From positions 1-9,185 of the forward strand of contig JAISPN010000183.1 of the NCBI GenBank assembly GCA_031274845.1: DNA of 9,185 bases. The letters are read 5' to 3'. Below the pieces are notes generated by a model. That model was given only the letters and a program-made list of their open reading frames with translations, was not told the DNA's origin and did not search any database. This document shows positions 1-7,961 of the stretch, piece after piece. Both the position numbers and the translations under genes were made by a program. Every line of letters begins with the position of its first letter. The first letter of the stretch is position 1. The stretch comes from Acidobacteriaceae bacterium. GTDB lineage: Bacteria > Acidobacteriota > Vicinamibacteria > Vicinamibacterales > CAVVIG01.

Positions 1-235
1 ACGGTCCCCGTTCGCCGCCGATGTCTGGCCCCGCGTCCCAATCGAGACCGAGCCACCGCAGATCGTCCAGAATGCTGATCTCAGACACAGCAGTCGATCG
101 CTCCGTGTCGGTGTCTTCAATGCGGAGGATGAACGTACCGCCACGGCCGCGCGCGAACAGCCAATTAAAGAGCGCCGTGCGCGCGTTGCCGACGTGTAGT
201 TGACCGGTTGGACTGGGAGCGAAACGCAGAATCAT
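1..235 (-). CDS. gltX: Glutamyl-tRNA synthetase, N-terminal part (3' end outside window)
   Basis: This is the first 78 codons of a class I aminoacyl-tRNA synthetase that charges tRNA-Glu (and in some lineages tRNA-Gln) with glutamate in the cytoplasm. The translation begins MILRFAPSPTGQLHVGNART. It carries the class I HIGH-type signature as HVGN at residues 14-17, and FILRIEDTDTERS at about 35-47, the Rossmann-fold segment typical of GltX. The ARTALFNWLFAR stretch and the DTDTERS segment fit true GltX better than the shorter GluQ-RS paralogue. The ATG at 233-235 overlaps the ispDF stop as ATGA. No well-placed Shine-Dalgarno is seen, so translational coupling to ispDF is likely. The gene runs off the left edge, so the KMSKS motif and anticodon-binding domain cannot be checked. 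Discriminating versus non-discriminating specificity cannot be judged. Confidence 0.95.
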   Translation of the reverse strand, partial: MILRFAPSPTGQLHVGNARTALFNWLFARGRGGTFILRIEDTDTERSTAVSEISILDDLRWLGLDWDAGPDIGGERGP

Positions 236-1440
236 GATCGGACGTGAGACTCCGGACGTCGAACCGTGGCAAGCGCCGCGACCGCGTGCGCCGCGACGGC
301 TTCGCCTCGGCCGACGGCATCGACGCCTTCGTTGGTTTTGCCTTTGATGCTGACCGCCTCGTCGTGGATGCCGACGGCGCGCGCAACTTCTTCGCGCATC
401 CGATCGATAAAACCCTTGATCTTCGGACGTTCGAGAATCACGGTCACATCCACGTTGAGGATGTCGTAGCCATGGCGACGCACCAACCTGGCGGCGTGCG
501 CGAGCAGACGCAGGCTCGACGCGTCTTTCCACTGCGGGTCCGTATCCGGAAAATGGCGGCCGATATCTCCGAGCGCGGCCGCGCCAAGAATGGCATCCGT
601 CGCGGCATGACACACAACATCCGCATCCGAGTGGCCCAACGCGCCAAGCTCGAATGGAATCGTCACGCCGCCAAGAACCAGAGGACGGCCAGCGACAAGG
701 CGGTGCAAATCGTATCCGGTCCCTACGCGGACGACGGGCTGTTCAACACCAGCCTCACGCGCGATCGCATCGGCCATCGGCAAGTCGTCCGGAACCGTAA
801 CCTTGATGTTCGAGCTCTCGCCTTCGACGAGTTGCACCGGATATCCGGCGCGTTCCGCGAGCATGGCTTCGTCGGTCGCATCGACGTCTCGCTCGCTGAG
901 CGCCAGCGCCTCGCGCAACACCTCATGACGAAACGCCTGCGGTGTTTGCGCGAGGTACACGTCCTCGCGCGGAATCGTCGTCTCCACCATCGAGGGCGCA
1001 CTCGCGTTCACCTTCCGCGCCGCGAGCTTCACGGTATCGCGTGCCGCCATGGCCGCGAGCGCCGCGCCAGATTCGGACGCTGCCCGGATCGTCCGCTCGA
1101 CGAGTGCCTCGCTCGCAAACGGACGGGCGGCATCGTGAATGACGATGATGTCGGCCGCGCGATCGACGGCCGCGAACGCGCGCGCCACTGAATCCTGACG
1201 CCGCGCACCGCCCGCCACGATACGCACACGCTTGCGCGTGCCGATGAGATACGGCGGCGGATTGTCGACGAACTCCGCCGGAAGCGCAACGACGATCTCG
1301 TCGACGAGTGGATGCCCGAGGAACAGATCGACACTGCGCTCAAGCAGCGGCTTCCCCTGAACGGCCAGCAGTTGCTTGGGAACCGCTCCGCCCAAACGCA
1401 GACCGCGCCCCCCTGCGGCGATGATGGCAGACACGAACAT
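232..1440 (-). CDS. ispDF: Bifunctional IspD/IspF enzyme of the MEP isoprenoid pathway
   Basis: This 402-residue fusion carries two non-consecutive steps of the MEP (non-mevalonate) route to IPP and DMAPP. Residues 1-230 are IspD, which makes CDP-methylerythritol from MEP and CTP. They show the nucleotide-binding start AIIAAGGRGLRLGG..PKQ (Lys22), VIHDAARPF at 100-108, and NIKVT with Lys213; the two lysines match the family's catalytic lysines. Residues 237-393 are IspF, which forms MEcPP. They show the metal site GYDLH (Asp244, His246) plus His278, at exactly the family spacing, and the C-terminal GRGEAVAAHAV segment. The IspE kinase that acts between the two steps is not in the window. The gene follows plsC by 10 bp and overlaps gltX by 4 bp. 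There is no Shine-Dalgarno before the ATG; instead a TATAAT sits just upstream. Both halves look intact, so this is a genuine fusion and not a sequencing artefact of two genes. Confidence 0.96.
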   Translation of the reverse strand: MFVSAIIAAGGRGLRLGGAVPKQLLAVQGKPLLERSVDLFLGHPLVDEIVVALPAEFVDNPPPYLIGTRKRVRIVAGGARRQDSVARAFAAVDRAADIIVIHDAARPFASEALVERTIRAASESGAALAAMAARDTVKLAARKVNASAPSMVETTIPREDVYLAQTPQAFRHEVLREALALSERDVDATDEAMLAERAGYPVQLVEGESSNIKVTVPDDLPMADAIAREAGVEQPVVRVGTGYDLHRLVAGRPLVLGGVTIPFELGALGHSDADVVCHAATDAILGAAALGDIGRHFPDTDPQWKDASSLRLLAHAARLVRRHGYDILNVDVTVILERPKIKGFIDRMREEVARAVGIHDEAVSIKGKTNEGVDAVGRGEAVAAHAVAALATVRRPESHVRS

Positions 1441-1449
1441 GAAACGTTA

Positions 1450-1455
1450 ATTATA
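1450..1455 (-). promoter_or_regulatory. Candidate -10 hexamer directly before ispDF
   Basis: The minus strand reads CACCTATAATTAACG here, a perfect TATAAT in GC-rich surroundings. It ends 9 nt before the ispDF ATG and overlaps the plsC stop codon (TAA). No convincing -35 is present. If used, the transcript would start only a few bases before, or at, the ATG. It could equally be chance AT-richness at a gene junction. Confidence 0.35.
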
Positions 1456-2224
1456 GGTGCGAGGCAGCGCTTGCCGCTGATTGCGTGAACTGACGCGCCT
1501 CAACCGTCGCCGCCACCACCTGATAGGCACGATCCGCGAACGCCTTCGCGTCGTGCGCGGTCGGCGAAGCAATAGGTGGCGCCGACAACGGCTCGTGGAC
1601 GACGAGCGTGACGTCGGCAGGCTCGGTGCGCAAGCGCCCTTTTGGCATCACCTGGCGCGTGCCGATGATGGCAACAGGCACGATCGGCAAACCGGCTTCA
1701 ATCGCCAGAAGAAAACTTCCGCCCTTGAAACGCGCCACATGACCGTCGGCGCTGCGCGTCCCCTCCGCGAAAATAATCAGCGACAGGCCATCCGACACCA
1801 GCGAGCGCCAGCGATTGAGAATCCCCTGCCGATCGGGATTCTTCCGGTCGACGAACAGAGGCCCGCCACGCTTCAGGTGCCACCCCAGCACCGGAAAATT
1901 CGCCAGCGACGCCTTCGCGATAATCCGCAACTGATATGGCAACGACCAGAACAGCACCGGGATGTCGTAGATGCTCTGATGATTGGAGACGAAAACGTAG
2001 GTTGTCCCCGGCGTCAGATGCTCGAGCCCTTCGACCGTCACGCGGACGCCCGTGGTCTTGAGAATCAGCAGCGACCAGAACCGCGCGCACGCGTGCGCGA
2101 AGTGGCCATTGCGCTCGAACAGACTCGCAACAATCGACGCGGCGCCACAGACGATGGTGTAGATGCTGATGGCCGGAATCAGAAAAAAAACCGTCCGCCA
2201 CCAGTGATAAGGAGGGATTTTCAA
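1451..2224 (-). CDS. plsC: 1-acyl-sn-glycerol-3-phosphate acyltransferase (PlsC family)
   Basis: This 257-residue protein is a membrane-associated acyltransferase that would convert lysophosphatidic acid to phosphatidic acid, an early step in phospholipid synthesis. All four family motifs are visible. The catalytic NHQSIYD carries His82 and Asp87 (H-X4-D). GGPLFVDRK lies at 120-128, the substrate-binding AEGTRS at 153-158, and LPIVPVAIIGT at 179-189. A hydrophobic segment at about 11-35 is a probable N-terminal membrane anchor. The start codon is TTG: an in-frame TGA lies three codons upstream and no ATG or GTG fits. Only a weak GGGA precedes it. The gene has its own short upstream gap with a possible -10, and it runs into ispDF after 10 bp. 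Phospholipid and isoprenoid supply being adjacent suggests a membrane-building operon, but this is inference. Substrate preference within the PlsC superfamily cannot be read from sequence. Confidence 0.93.
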   Translation of the reverse strand: MKIPPYHWWRTVFFLIPAISIYTIVCGAASIVASLFERNGHFAHACARFWSLLILKTTGVRVTVEGLEHLTPGTTYVFVSNHQSIYDIPVLFWSLPYQLRIIAKASLANFPVLGWHLKRGGPLFVDRKNPDRQGILNRWRSLVSDGLSLIIFAEGTRSADGHVARFKGGSFLLAIEAGLPIVPVAIIGTRQVMPKGRLRTEPADVTLVVHEPLSAPPIASPTAHDAKAFADRAYQVVAATVEARQFTQSAASAASHL

Positions 2225-2246
2225 CGACGCTCAGTTCCCAAAAGTC

Positions 2247-2252
2247 ATTATC
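2247..2252 (-). promoter_or_regulatory. Possible -10 element for plsC-ispDF-gltX
   Basis: In the 113-bp gap between the PIN-TRAM gene and plsC, the minus strand reads GTTAGATAATGAC. The hexamer GATAAT matches TATAAT at five of six positions. It lies 22 bp before the TTG start, leaving a leader of about 16 nt that holds a weak GGGA. No good -35 is found at 16-18 bp. The rest of the gap is GC-rich without a gene. Confidence 0.3.
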
Positions 2253-2337
2253 TAACACGACGCTGGCGTTGCGATCCACAGCAGCGGCCTGCCCGCGTCA
2301 TGGCCGCCGCTTCGCGCGGCTGATTCCCGGCGTCCGG

Positions 2338-3405
<1,068 letters not shown>

Positions 3406-3410
3406 GAGGC

Positions 3411-3417
3411 CCCCCTC
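3411..3417 (-). promoter_or_regulatory. Shine-Dalgarno site that fixes the PIN-TRAM start
   Basis: The minus strand reads GAGGGGG here, about 6 nt before the ATG at 3405. This favours that ATG over the GTG at 3429. The same bases can pair with CCCCTTCA at 3441-3448, so the site may be sequestered in longer transcripts. Confidence 0.6.
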
Positions 3418-3452
3418 AATGTGAAACACACCGCAACAAATGAAGGGGAAAC

Positions 3453-3458
3453 CTTATA
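3453..3458 (-). promoter_or_regulatory. Candidate extended -10 for the PIN-TRAM gene
   Basis: The minus strand reads TGGTATAAGG in the radA / PIN-TRAM gap. TATAAG is preceded by TGn, the extended -10 pattern that can work without a good -35, and none is seen here. Initiation would be expected around 3446, giving a leader of about 40 nt. This is a pattern match only. Confidence 0.33.
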
Positions 3459-3464
3459 CCAGAA

Positions 3465-4841
3465 TCAGGATAGAAGCGCGTCGATCGCCTCGCCAATTGT
3501 GCGCACTTGCACCAGCTCGCACCGCTCGCTACGAAGCGCTGGATCGACGTTTGCTTCGGGCACGAGGCATCTCGTGAAGCCCATTTGCACCGCCTCGCGA
3601 ACCCTGAGCGACGATTTGGCAATCGCTCGAATTTCGCCGGCCAGACCGACTTCGCCAAACATCGCCGTCGTCGCGGGAATCACGCGATTTCTCACGCTCG
3701 ACACGATAGCCGCGATAATCCCGAGGTCGGCGGCCGGTTCGTCAATCGTCATTCCGCCCGCAATGTTGACGAACACATCGTCACCCACGAGATTGAGACC
3801 GGCGCGTTTTTCGAGGACGGCCAGGAGCAGCGACAGACGCTGCGGATCGATACCGTTGGCCGTCCGGCGCGCGCTGCCGTAGTTACTGGTCGAGACAAGC
3901 GCCTGCACTTCAACCAGAATTGGCCGCGACCCTTCAACCGTGCAGAGCACCGCCGACCCCGGCGCATTCACAGGGCGCTCGGCGAGGAACATCTTCGACG
4001 GATTTGCCACGGGACGCAGGCCGCCGCCCGTCATCTCGAAGACGCCAAGCTCGCTGACCGCGCCGAAGCGATTCTTCACCGCGCGCACGACGCGGTGCGC
4101 ATGATGCCGTTCGCCTTCGAAGTACAGCACCGTATCGACCACATGTTCGAGCGCTTTAGGCCCTGCAAGGCTGCCGTCCTTCGTGACGTGTCCAACGAGC
4201 AGCGTGGGAATGTTCTGGTTCTTGGCCATGAACAACAACTGCGTCGCGGCTTCGCGGACCTGACCGATGCTGCCGGGCGCCGACTGGAACTTCAGCGAGA
4301 ACACGGTCTGAATGGAATCGACGACGACGAGTGATGGACGGATGCGCGCGATCTCTTCGAGAATCCGTTCGAGGCACGTTTCCGCCAGCAAGTACAGCGG
4401 CGCATCGCCAACGGCCAGCCGCTCGCCGCGTCCTTTGATCTGATGTTCGGATTCTTCGCCAGAGCAATACAGCACGGGACCGATCGTGCGCGCCATATTG
4501 GCCGCCGCCTGCAGCAACAGCGTCGACTTGCCGATGCCCGGTTCGCCGCCGAGCAGAATCAGCGATCCCGGCACGATGCCGCCGCCGAGCACGCGATCGA
4601 ATTCATCGATCCCGGTCGTCAGACGAGCGTGATGTTCGAGCGCAATGTCCGCATAAAGCTGCGCGGTGCTCGCCTGACTACCTGACGCATAGCGATGCGT
4701 CCCCGCCGCAAGCGGCGTCTCCACCGGACGTTCCTCGACCAGCGAATTCCACGCGCCGCAATCCGGGCAGCGGCCAAGCCACTTGGCGGACTGCGCGCCA
4801 CACTCCTGACACACGAAGACGGTCGCGGCACGTTTGCTCAT
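3465..4841 (-). CDS. radA: DNA repair protein RadA (Sms)
   Basis: This 458-residue protein is the usual length for RadA, a RecA-related ATPase that promotes branch migration of recombination intermediates. The N-terminal zinc finger is CQECG..CPDCG, with Cys11, Cys14, Cys25 and Cys28. The ATPase core follows, with Walker A GGEPGIGKST at 98-107, Walker B LVVVDSIQTV at 171-180, and the RadA-specific KNRFG at 256-260. The C-terminal Lon-protease-like domain (about 285-458) includes GDDVFVNIAGGM. Upstream in-frame codons would add 47 residues, but they overlap alr. The ATG at 4841 is chosen because it directly precedes the zinc finger and has AGAGG 3 nt before it. It starts 10 bp after the alr stop, so the two are probably co-transcribed. 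Nothing in it looks damaged or unusual. Confidence 0.97.
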   Translation of the reverse strand: MSKRAATVFVCQECGAQSAKWLGRCPDCGAWNSLVEERPVETPLAAGTHRYASGSQASTAQLYADIALEHHARLTTGIDEFDRVLGGGIVPGSLILLGGEPGIGKSTLLLQAAANMARTIGPVLYCSGEESEHQIKGRGERLAVGDAPLYLLAETCLERILEEIARIRPSLVVVDSIQTVFSLKFQSAPGSIGQVREAATQLLFMAKNQNIPTLLVGHVTKDGSLAGPKALEHVVDTVLYFEGERHHAHRVVRAVKNRFGAVSELGVFEMTGGGLRPVANPSKMFLAERPVNAPGSAVLCTVEGSRPILVEVQALVSTSNYGSARRTANGIDPQRLSLLLAVLEKRAGLNLVGDDVFVNIAGGMTIDEPAADLGIIAAIVSSVRNRVIPATTAMFGEVGLAGEIRAIAKSSLRVREAVQMGFTRCLVPEANVDPALRSERCELVQVRTIGEAIDALLS

Positions 4842-4851
4842 TGGCCTCTGC

Positions 4852-5973
4852 TCATCGATAGACCCGCTCGATCCGCGAGCCGACGCGACAGACGACTTCC
4901 CACGGAATCGTCCCGATGGACGCCGCCATCTCGCGCGCGTCGATCCGTTCGTCGCCTTGCTCGCCGAGAATGACGACCTCATCCCCCGGCGACACCTCCG
5001 TGCCGGTCACATCCGCCATCAACATATCCATCGTCACCGAGCCGACAATCGGCGCCCGCTTGCCGCGAATGAGCACATGCCCGCGTCCGGCAAGACGGAG
5101 ATCGAGGCCGTCCGCATAGCCCGCGGGAACAATCGCAATCGTCGTCGGGCGTTCAGCCACGTAGCGCGCGCCGTAGCCAGTGGCGTCGCCCACGCGCAGC
5201 CCTTTCACGGCGACGACGCGGCTGACGAGCGTCATGACCGGTTTCAGATCGAGCGTTGATGCAAGCGGTGGCGGCACGATGCCGTAGAGCATCAGCCCTG
5301 GACGCACGCGATCGAACCAGACGCGCGTATCGCGCAGCGTCGCGGCGCTGTTGGCGGCGTGACGATAATGCGGCCGCGCGCCAAGCGCCTCGATGTCCTT
5401 GAGCGCGCGATCGAAACGGACGCGTTGCGTGTCGAACAACGGCGCATCGGGCAGATCCGCCGTGCTGAAGTGGGTATACACGGCATCGAGCGTGAGCGTG
5501 TCGCTCGCCAGTAGCTCCGGCAACGTTCGCCTCAGATTGTCGAAGCGGAATCCGAGCCGGTTCATGCCGGTGTCGATCTTCAGGTGATACCGCAGCCGTT
5601 GCTTGTATTTAACCGCCGCCGCCTGCACCGCGCGCGCGGCGCCCGGCGTTGAAATCGTCGGCACGAGCCGCAGATCGAAGAGCCCGTCGAGATCGCTGAC
5701 GCTCAACGCGCCAAAGACGAGAATCTCGGCGCCAACGCCCGCCGTGCGGAGCGCGTGCCCTTCTTCAATATCGGCGCACGCCAAAATGTCGGCGCCCGCC
5801 TCTTCAAGCGCGCGCGCGACTCTCGCCGCGCCATGTCCGTAGGCGTTGGCCTTGACGACCGCAATCAGTCGCGGCGGACGATCGGGCCGTTCCCGTTCGA
5901 GGAACGAGACGATCTCCCGGTAGTTGGACTGAAGGGCGTTGAGATCGATGCGAGCGGTGGTCGGCCGGATCAT
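4852..5973 (-). CDS. alr: Alanine racemase
   Basis: This 373-residue PLP enzyme interconverts L- and D-alanine, supplying D-Ala for peptidoglycan. The N-terminal barrel carries the PLP lysine Lys41 in AVVKANAYGHG. KIDTGMNRLGF lies at 132-142 and HAANSAA at 205-211. The second catalytic base, Tyr267, is in TGYGARY near the start of the C-terminal beta domain, which also holds MDMLMADVT at 315-323. Length and both catalytic residues are normal. An in-frame TTG at 5988 would add five residues. The ATG at 5973 is preferred because family members start just before the RPTxxxID segment. Neither start has a Shine-Dalgarno. The gene begins 30 bp after the dnaB stop, and that gap is largely occupied by an inverted repeat. 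It is followed by radA after 10 bp. Confidence 0.96.
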   Translation of the reverse strand: MIRPTTARIDLNALQSNYREIVSFLERERPDRPPRLIAVVKANAYGHGAARVARALEEAGADILACADIEEGHALRTAGVGAEILVFGALSVSDLDGLFDLRLVPTISTPGAARAVQAAAVKYKQRLRYHLKIDTGMNRLGFRFDNLRRTLPELLASDTLTLDAVYTHFSTADLPDAPLFDTQRVRFDRALKDIEALGARPHYRHAANSAATLRDTRVWFDRVRPGLMLYGIVPPPLASTLDLKPVMTLVSRVVAVKGLRVGDATGYGARYVAERPTTIAIVPAGYADGLDLRLAGRGHVLIRGKRAPIVGSVTMDMLMADVTGTEVSPGDEVVILGEQGDERIDAREMAASIGTIPWEVVCRVGSRIERVYR

Positions 5974-5976
5974 GTC

Positions 5977-6004
5977 GCGCGTCAGCAAGGAAGAACGGAC
6001 GCGC
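5977..6004 (-). repeat. 7-bp inverted repeat between dnaB and alr
   Basis: On the minus strand GCGCGTC and GACGCGC (5998-6004 and 5977-5983) pair perfectly around a 14-nt loop. The stem begins inside the dnaB stop codon and ends 3 nt before the alr ATG. No T tract follows, so it is not a classical terminator. It could slow alr initiation or protect the dnaB 3' end. Confidence 0.5.
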
Positions 6005-7359
6005 TACGGCGCGCCGTACGCCAGATTCTCGAACCGCGTAAATTCTTTCAGGAACGCGAGCTTCACGACACCGGTCGGACCGTTGCGCTGTTTGCCGATG
6101 ATGATTTCCGCCGTCCCCTGCGCCTCTGGCGGCAGCGGCTGGCTCTTGTCGGCGTACTGCTCCTCGCGGTAGATGAACGCCACGACGTCCGCGTCCTGTT
6201 CGAGCGCTCCCGATTCACGAAGGTCCGACAGTTGCGGACGATGATCCGAGCGTGACTCCGGCGCGCGGCTGAGCTGCGACAACACGACGATCGGCACGTT
6301 GAGCTCTTTGGCCAGCCCTTTGAGCGAACGTGAAATCGCCGCGAGTTCGAGCGTGCGGTTCTCGAACCGTCCGCGCCCCTGCATCAACTGAATGTAGTCG
6401 ATGATGATGAGGTGCAGTCCGTGCTGCGACGCCAGCCGGCGGCACTTCGCGCGCATCTCCAGCACGCCAATCGACGGCGTATCGTCGATGAAGATTTTGG
6501 CTTCGCTGAGCGTTCCGATCGCCTGCGACAGCTTGCCCCAATCCTTCTCGCCGAGAAATCCGCCGCGCAGCCGGTGCGCGTCGATCCGCGCCTCGGACGT
6601 GAGCATGCGCAGGAACAGTTGTTCCTTCGACATCTCGAGGCTGAATACGCCGACGGTCATCGTGGTCCTCGTGCCGACGTGCTGCGCGATGTTCATCACG
6701 AGGCTGGTCTTGCCCATCGACGGCCGCGCGGCCACGATGATGAGATCCGACGGCTGCAAGCCCGCCGTCATCTCGTCGAGATCGGTGAAGCCGGTCGGCA
6801 CACCAGTGACGAGCTCGCGCTTCGCGTGGAGCTTCTCGATCGTGTCGAGGCTCCCCTGCGCGAGATCCTTGAGCGCGACGAATCCTTCCGAGACCTTGTC
6901 GTCGGCAATCGCGAAGATCGCGTGCTCGGCTTGATCCAGCACGACATCGACATCTTCTTCGGCGTCGTAGGCGTTGGTGAGGATCTTGTTGGCGGCGAAG
7001 ATCAATTGCCGGAGCGTCGCCTTCTCCTTGATGATCCGCGCGTAGTGCTCGACGTTGGTCGAGCGGGGCACGCCGTCGATGAGCGCGGCGATGTAGGCGG
7101 GACCGCCCACCTCTTCGAGATCGCCCGACCGGCTCAACTCCTCCTTGAGCGTGACGAGATCGATGGCGTTCCCCCGCTCGGCAAGCTTGACCATCTTGTC
7201 GAAGATGCGGCGGTGCGCATCGCGGTAGAAGTCGCCGGAATCGATCGCCTCGGCCGCGACGTTGAACGTCTCGTTGTGGAGCAGGATGGCGCCGAGTACT
7301 GAGCGTTCCGCCTCCAGATTGTGGGGAAGCGTGCGTTCGGCAATCGCAGTCTCGGGCAT
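6004..7359 (-). CDS. dnaB: Replicative DNA helicase DnaB
   Basis: This 451-residue protein is the hexameric helicase that unwinds DNA 5'-3' at the replication fork and partners with primase. The N-terminal DnaB domain (about 10-115) starts with LPHNLEAERSVLGAILL. A linker precedes the RecA-like helicase domain (about 185-450). That domain has Walker A ARPSMGKTS at 211-219, Glu242 in FSLEMS, Walker B LIIIDYIQLM at 317-326, VLSQLSR at 359-365, and the KQRNGPTG arginine-finger loop at about 423-430. No intein interrupts the Walker A or other motifs. The ATG at 7359 matches the family's N terminus. No Shine-Dalgarno is seen; the leader is pyrimidine-rich. A strong terminator separates it from rplI, and a possible own promoter overlaps that terminator's T tract, so dnaB seems uncoupled from the ribosomal genes. 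Confidence 0.97.
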   Translation of the reverse strand: MPETAIAERTLPHNLEAERSVLGAILLHNETFNVAAEAIDSGDFYRDAHRRIFDKMVKLAERGNAIDLVTLKEELSRSGDLEEVGGPAYIAALIDGVPRSTNVEHYARIIKEKATLRQLIFAANKILTNAYDAEEDVDVVLDQAEHAIFAIADDKVSEGFVALKDLAQGSLDTIEKLHAKRELVTGVPTGFTDLDEMTAGLQPSDLIIVAARPSMGKTSLVMNIAQHVGTRTTMTVGVFSLEMSKEQLFLRMLTSEARIDAHRLRGGFLGEKDWGKLSQAIGTLSEAKIFIDDTPSIGVLEMRAKCRRLASQHGLHLIIIDYIQLMQGRGRFENRTLELAAISRSLKGLAKELNVPIVVLSQLSRAPESRSDHRPQLSDLRESGALEQDADVVAFIYREEQYADKSQPLPPEAQGTAEIIIGKQRNGPTGVVKLAFLKEFTRFENLAYGAP

Positions 7360-7399
7360 GTTCGAAAGTCAGGGAAAAAGTGTCGGCGCGGAGAACAAG

Positions 7400-7428
7400 A
7401 CTTTAGCGCCAAATACCGTGGCCCACAA
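7400..7428 (-). promoter_or_regulatory. dnaB: Candidate promoter for dnaB
   Basis: The minus strand shows TTGTGG (7423-7428), a 17-bp spacer and TAAAGT (7400-7405). These are partial matches to TTGACA and TATAAT at ideal spacing. The -35 begins in the T tract of the rplI terminator and includes part of the small palindrome GTGGGCCAC (7418-7426). The predicted leader to the dnaB ATG is about 35 nt. Confidence 0.4.
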
Positions 7429-7468
7429 AAGAAAAAGCCCGGAACCGACACCGGTGTCGATTCCGAGC
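7427..7468 (-). terminator. Rho-independent terminator after rplI
   Basis: On the minus strand GCTCGGAATCGACACC pairs with GGTGTCGGTTCCGGGC across 16 positions, with two G-T wobbles and every other pair standard. The innermost pairs would open to form the loop, because the centre is the palindrome ACCGGT. TTTTTCTTTT follows at 7427-7436. It lies 24 bp past the rplI stop and should end the pth/rpsF-rpsR-rplI transcript. Confidence 0.92.
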
Positions 7469-7492
7469 CTGTCGTCGTACGCGTACCGACGC

Positions 7493-7951
7493 TTAGCCTT
7501 CCTGCTGTCCTTCCGGCACGACGCGCACCTTGATCGTCGCCGTCACCTCGCGGTGCAGCTTGATCGGCAGATCGACGTCGCCGATCTGCTTGAGCGGATC
7601 GGCCAGCACGATCTTCCGGCGGTCGATGTCGAAGCCCTTCGCGGCCAACGCGTCGGCGATATCGACGCTCGTCACCGATCCGTAGAGGACGTTGTTCTCG
7701 CCCACGCGGCGAGCAATCACGACCTCGACGTTCGTCAGACGATCCGCGATGGCGCCGATGACCTTCTTCTCTTCGGCTTCCTTCGCTTCGAATTTGGCGC
7801 GTTCGCGCTCGACTTGCTTCTTGTTGCCCTCGGTCGCCAGCAGCGCGAGCTTCCGTGGCAGCAGATAGTTGCGGGCATAGCCATCGGCGACTTTCACGAT
7901 TTCGCCGCGCTGACCCAGGTTGTCAACGTGTTCTCTGAGAATGACGTCCAT
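7493..7951 (-). CDS. rplI: 50S ribosomal protein L9
   Basis: This 152-residue protein matches the usual L9 length. L9 binds 23S rRNA near the L1 stalk and reaches out across the ribosome surface. The N-terminal rRNA-binding domain (about 1-50) starts MDVILREHVDNLGQRGE and carries the L9 signature through VADGYARNYLLPRKLA. A Lys/Glu-rich connecting helix spans about 45-75, and the C-terminal domain runs from about 80 to 147. The signature's usual Gly before LA is Lys here, a substitution outside the main contact positions. The ATG at 7951 has GAGG about 8 nt upstream, and that site overlaps the rpsR stop. The gap from rpsR is 10 bp, so translation is probably coupled. A strong terminator follows. 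Confidence 0.97.
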   Translation of the reverse strand: MDVILREHVDNLGQRGEIVKVADGYARNYLLPRKLALLATEGNKKQVERERAKFEAKEAEEKKVIGAIADRLTNVEVVIARRVGENNVLYGSVTSVDIADALAAKGFDIDRRKIVLADPLKQIGDVDLPIKLHREVTATIKVRVVPEGQQEG

Positions 7952-7961
7952 CTGTAGTACC

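Noticed and set aside
244..1191. Long plus-strand reading frame of 315 codons antisense to ispDF
   Set aside because: It is a shadow of a strongly conserved gene in GC-rich DNA. It is Arg/His/Asp-rich with no recognisable motif. The same applies to the long plus-strand frames at 1481-2323, 3507-4334 and 6412-7302.
232..1440. ispD and ispF as two separate genes or a frameshift joining them
   Set aside because: The reading frame is continuous with a short linker at about residues 230-237, both halves keep their catalytic residues, and IspDF fusions are an established form.
2253..2302. A 17-codon frame starting ATG ACG CGG in the gap before plsC
   Set aside because: It is short, Arg-rich, has no ribosome binding site and no recognisable feature. 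It is most likely chance.
2306..2320. Small GC hairpin (GCCGC, 5-nt loop, GCGGC) after the PIN-TRAM gene as a terminator
   Set aside because: The stem is only 5 bp and no T tract follows on either strand, so it does not meet the pattern of an intrinsic terminator.
4842..4982. A 47-residue N-terminal extension of RadA
   Set aside because: It overlaps the alr coding end, is low-complexity, and the ATG at 4841 has its own ribosome binding site directly before the zinc finger.
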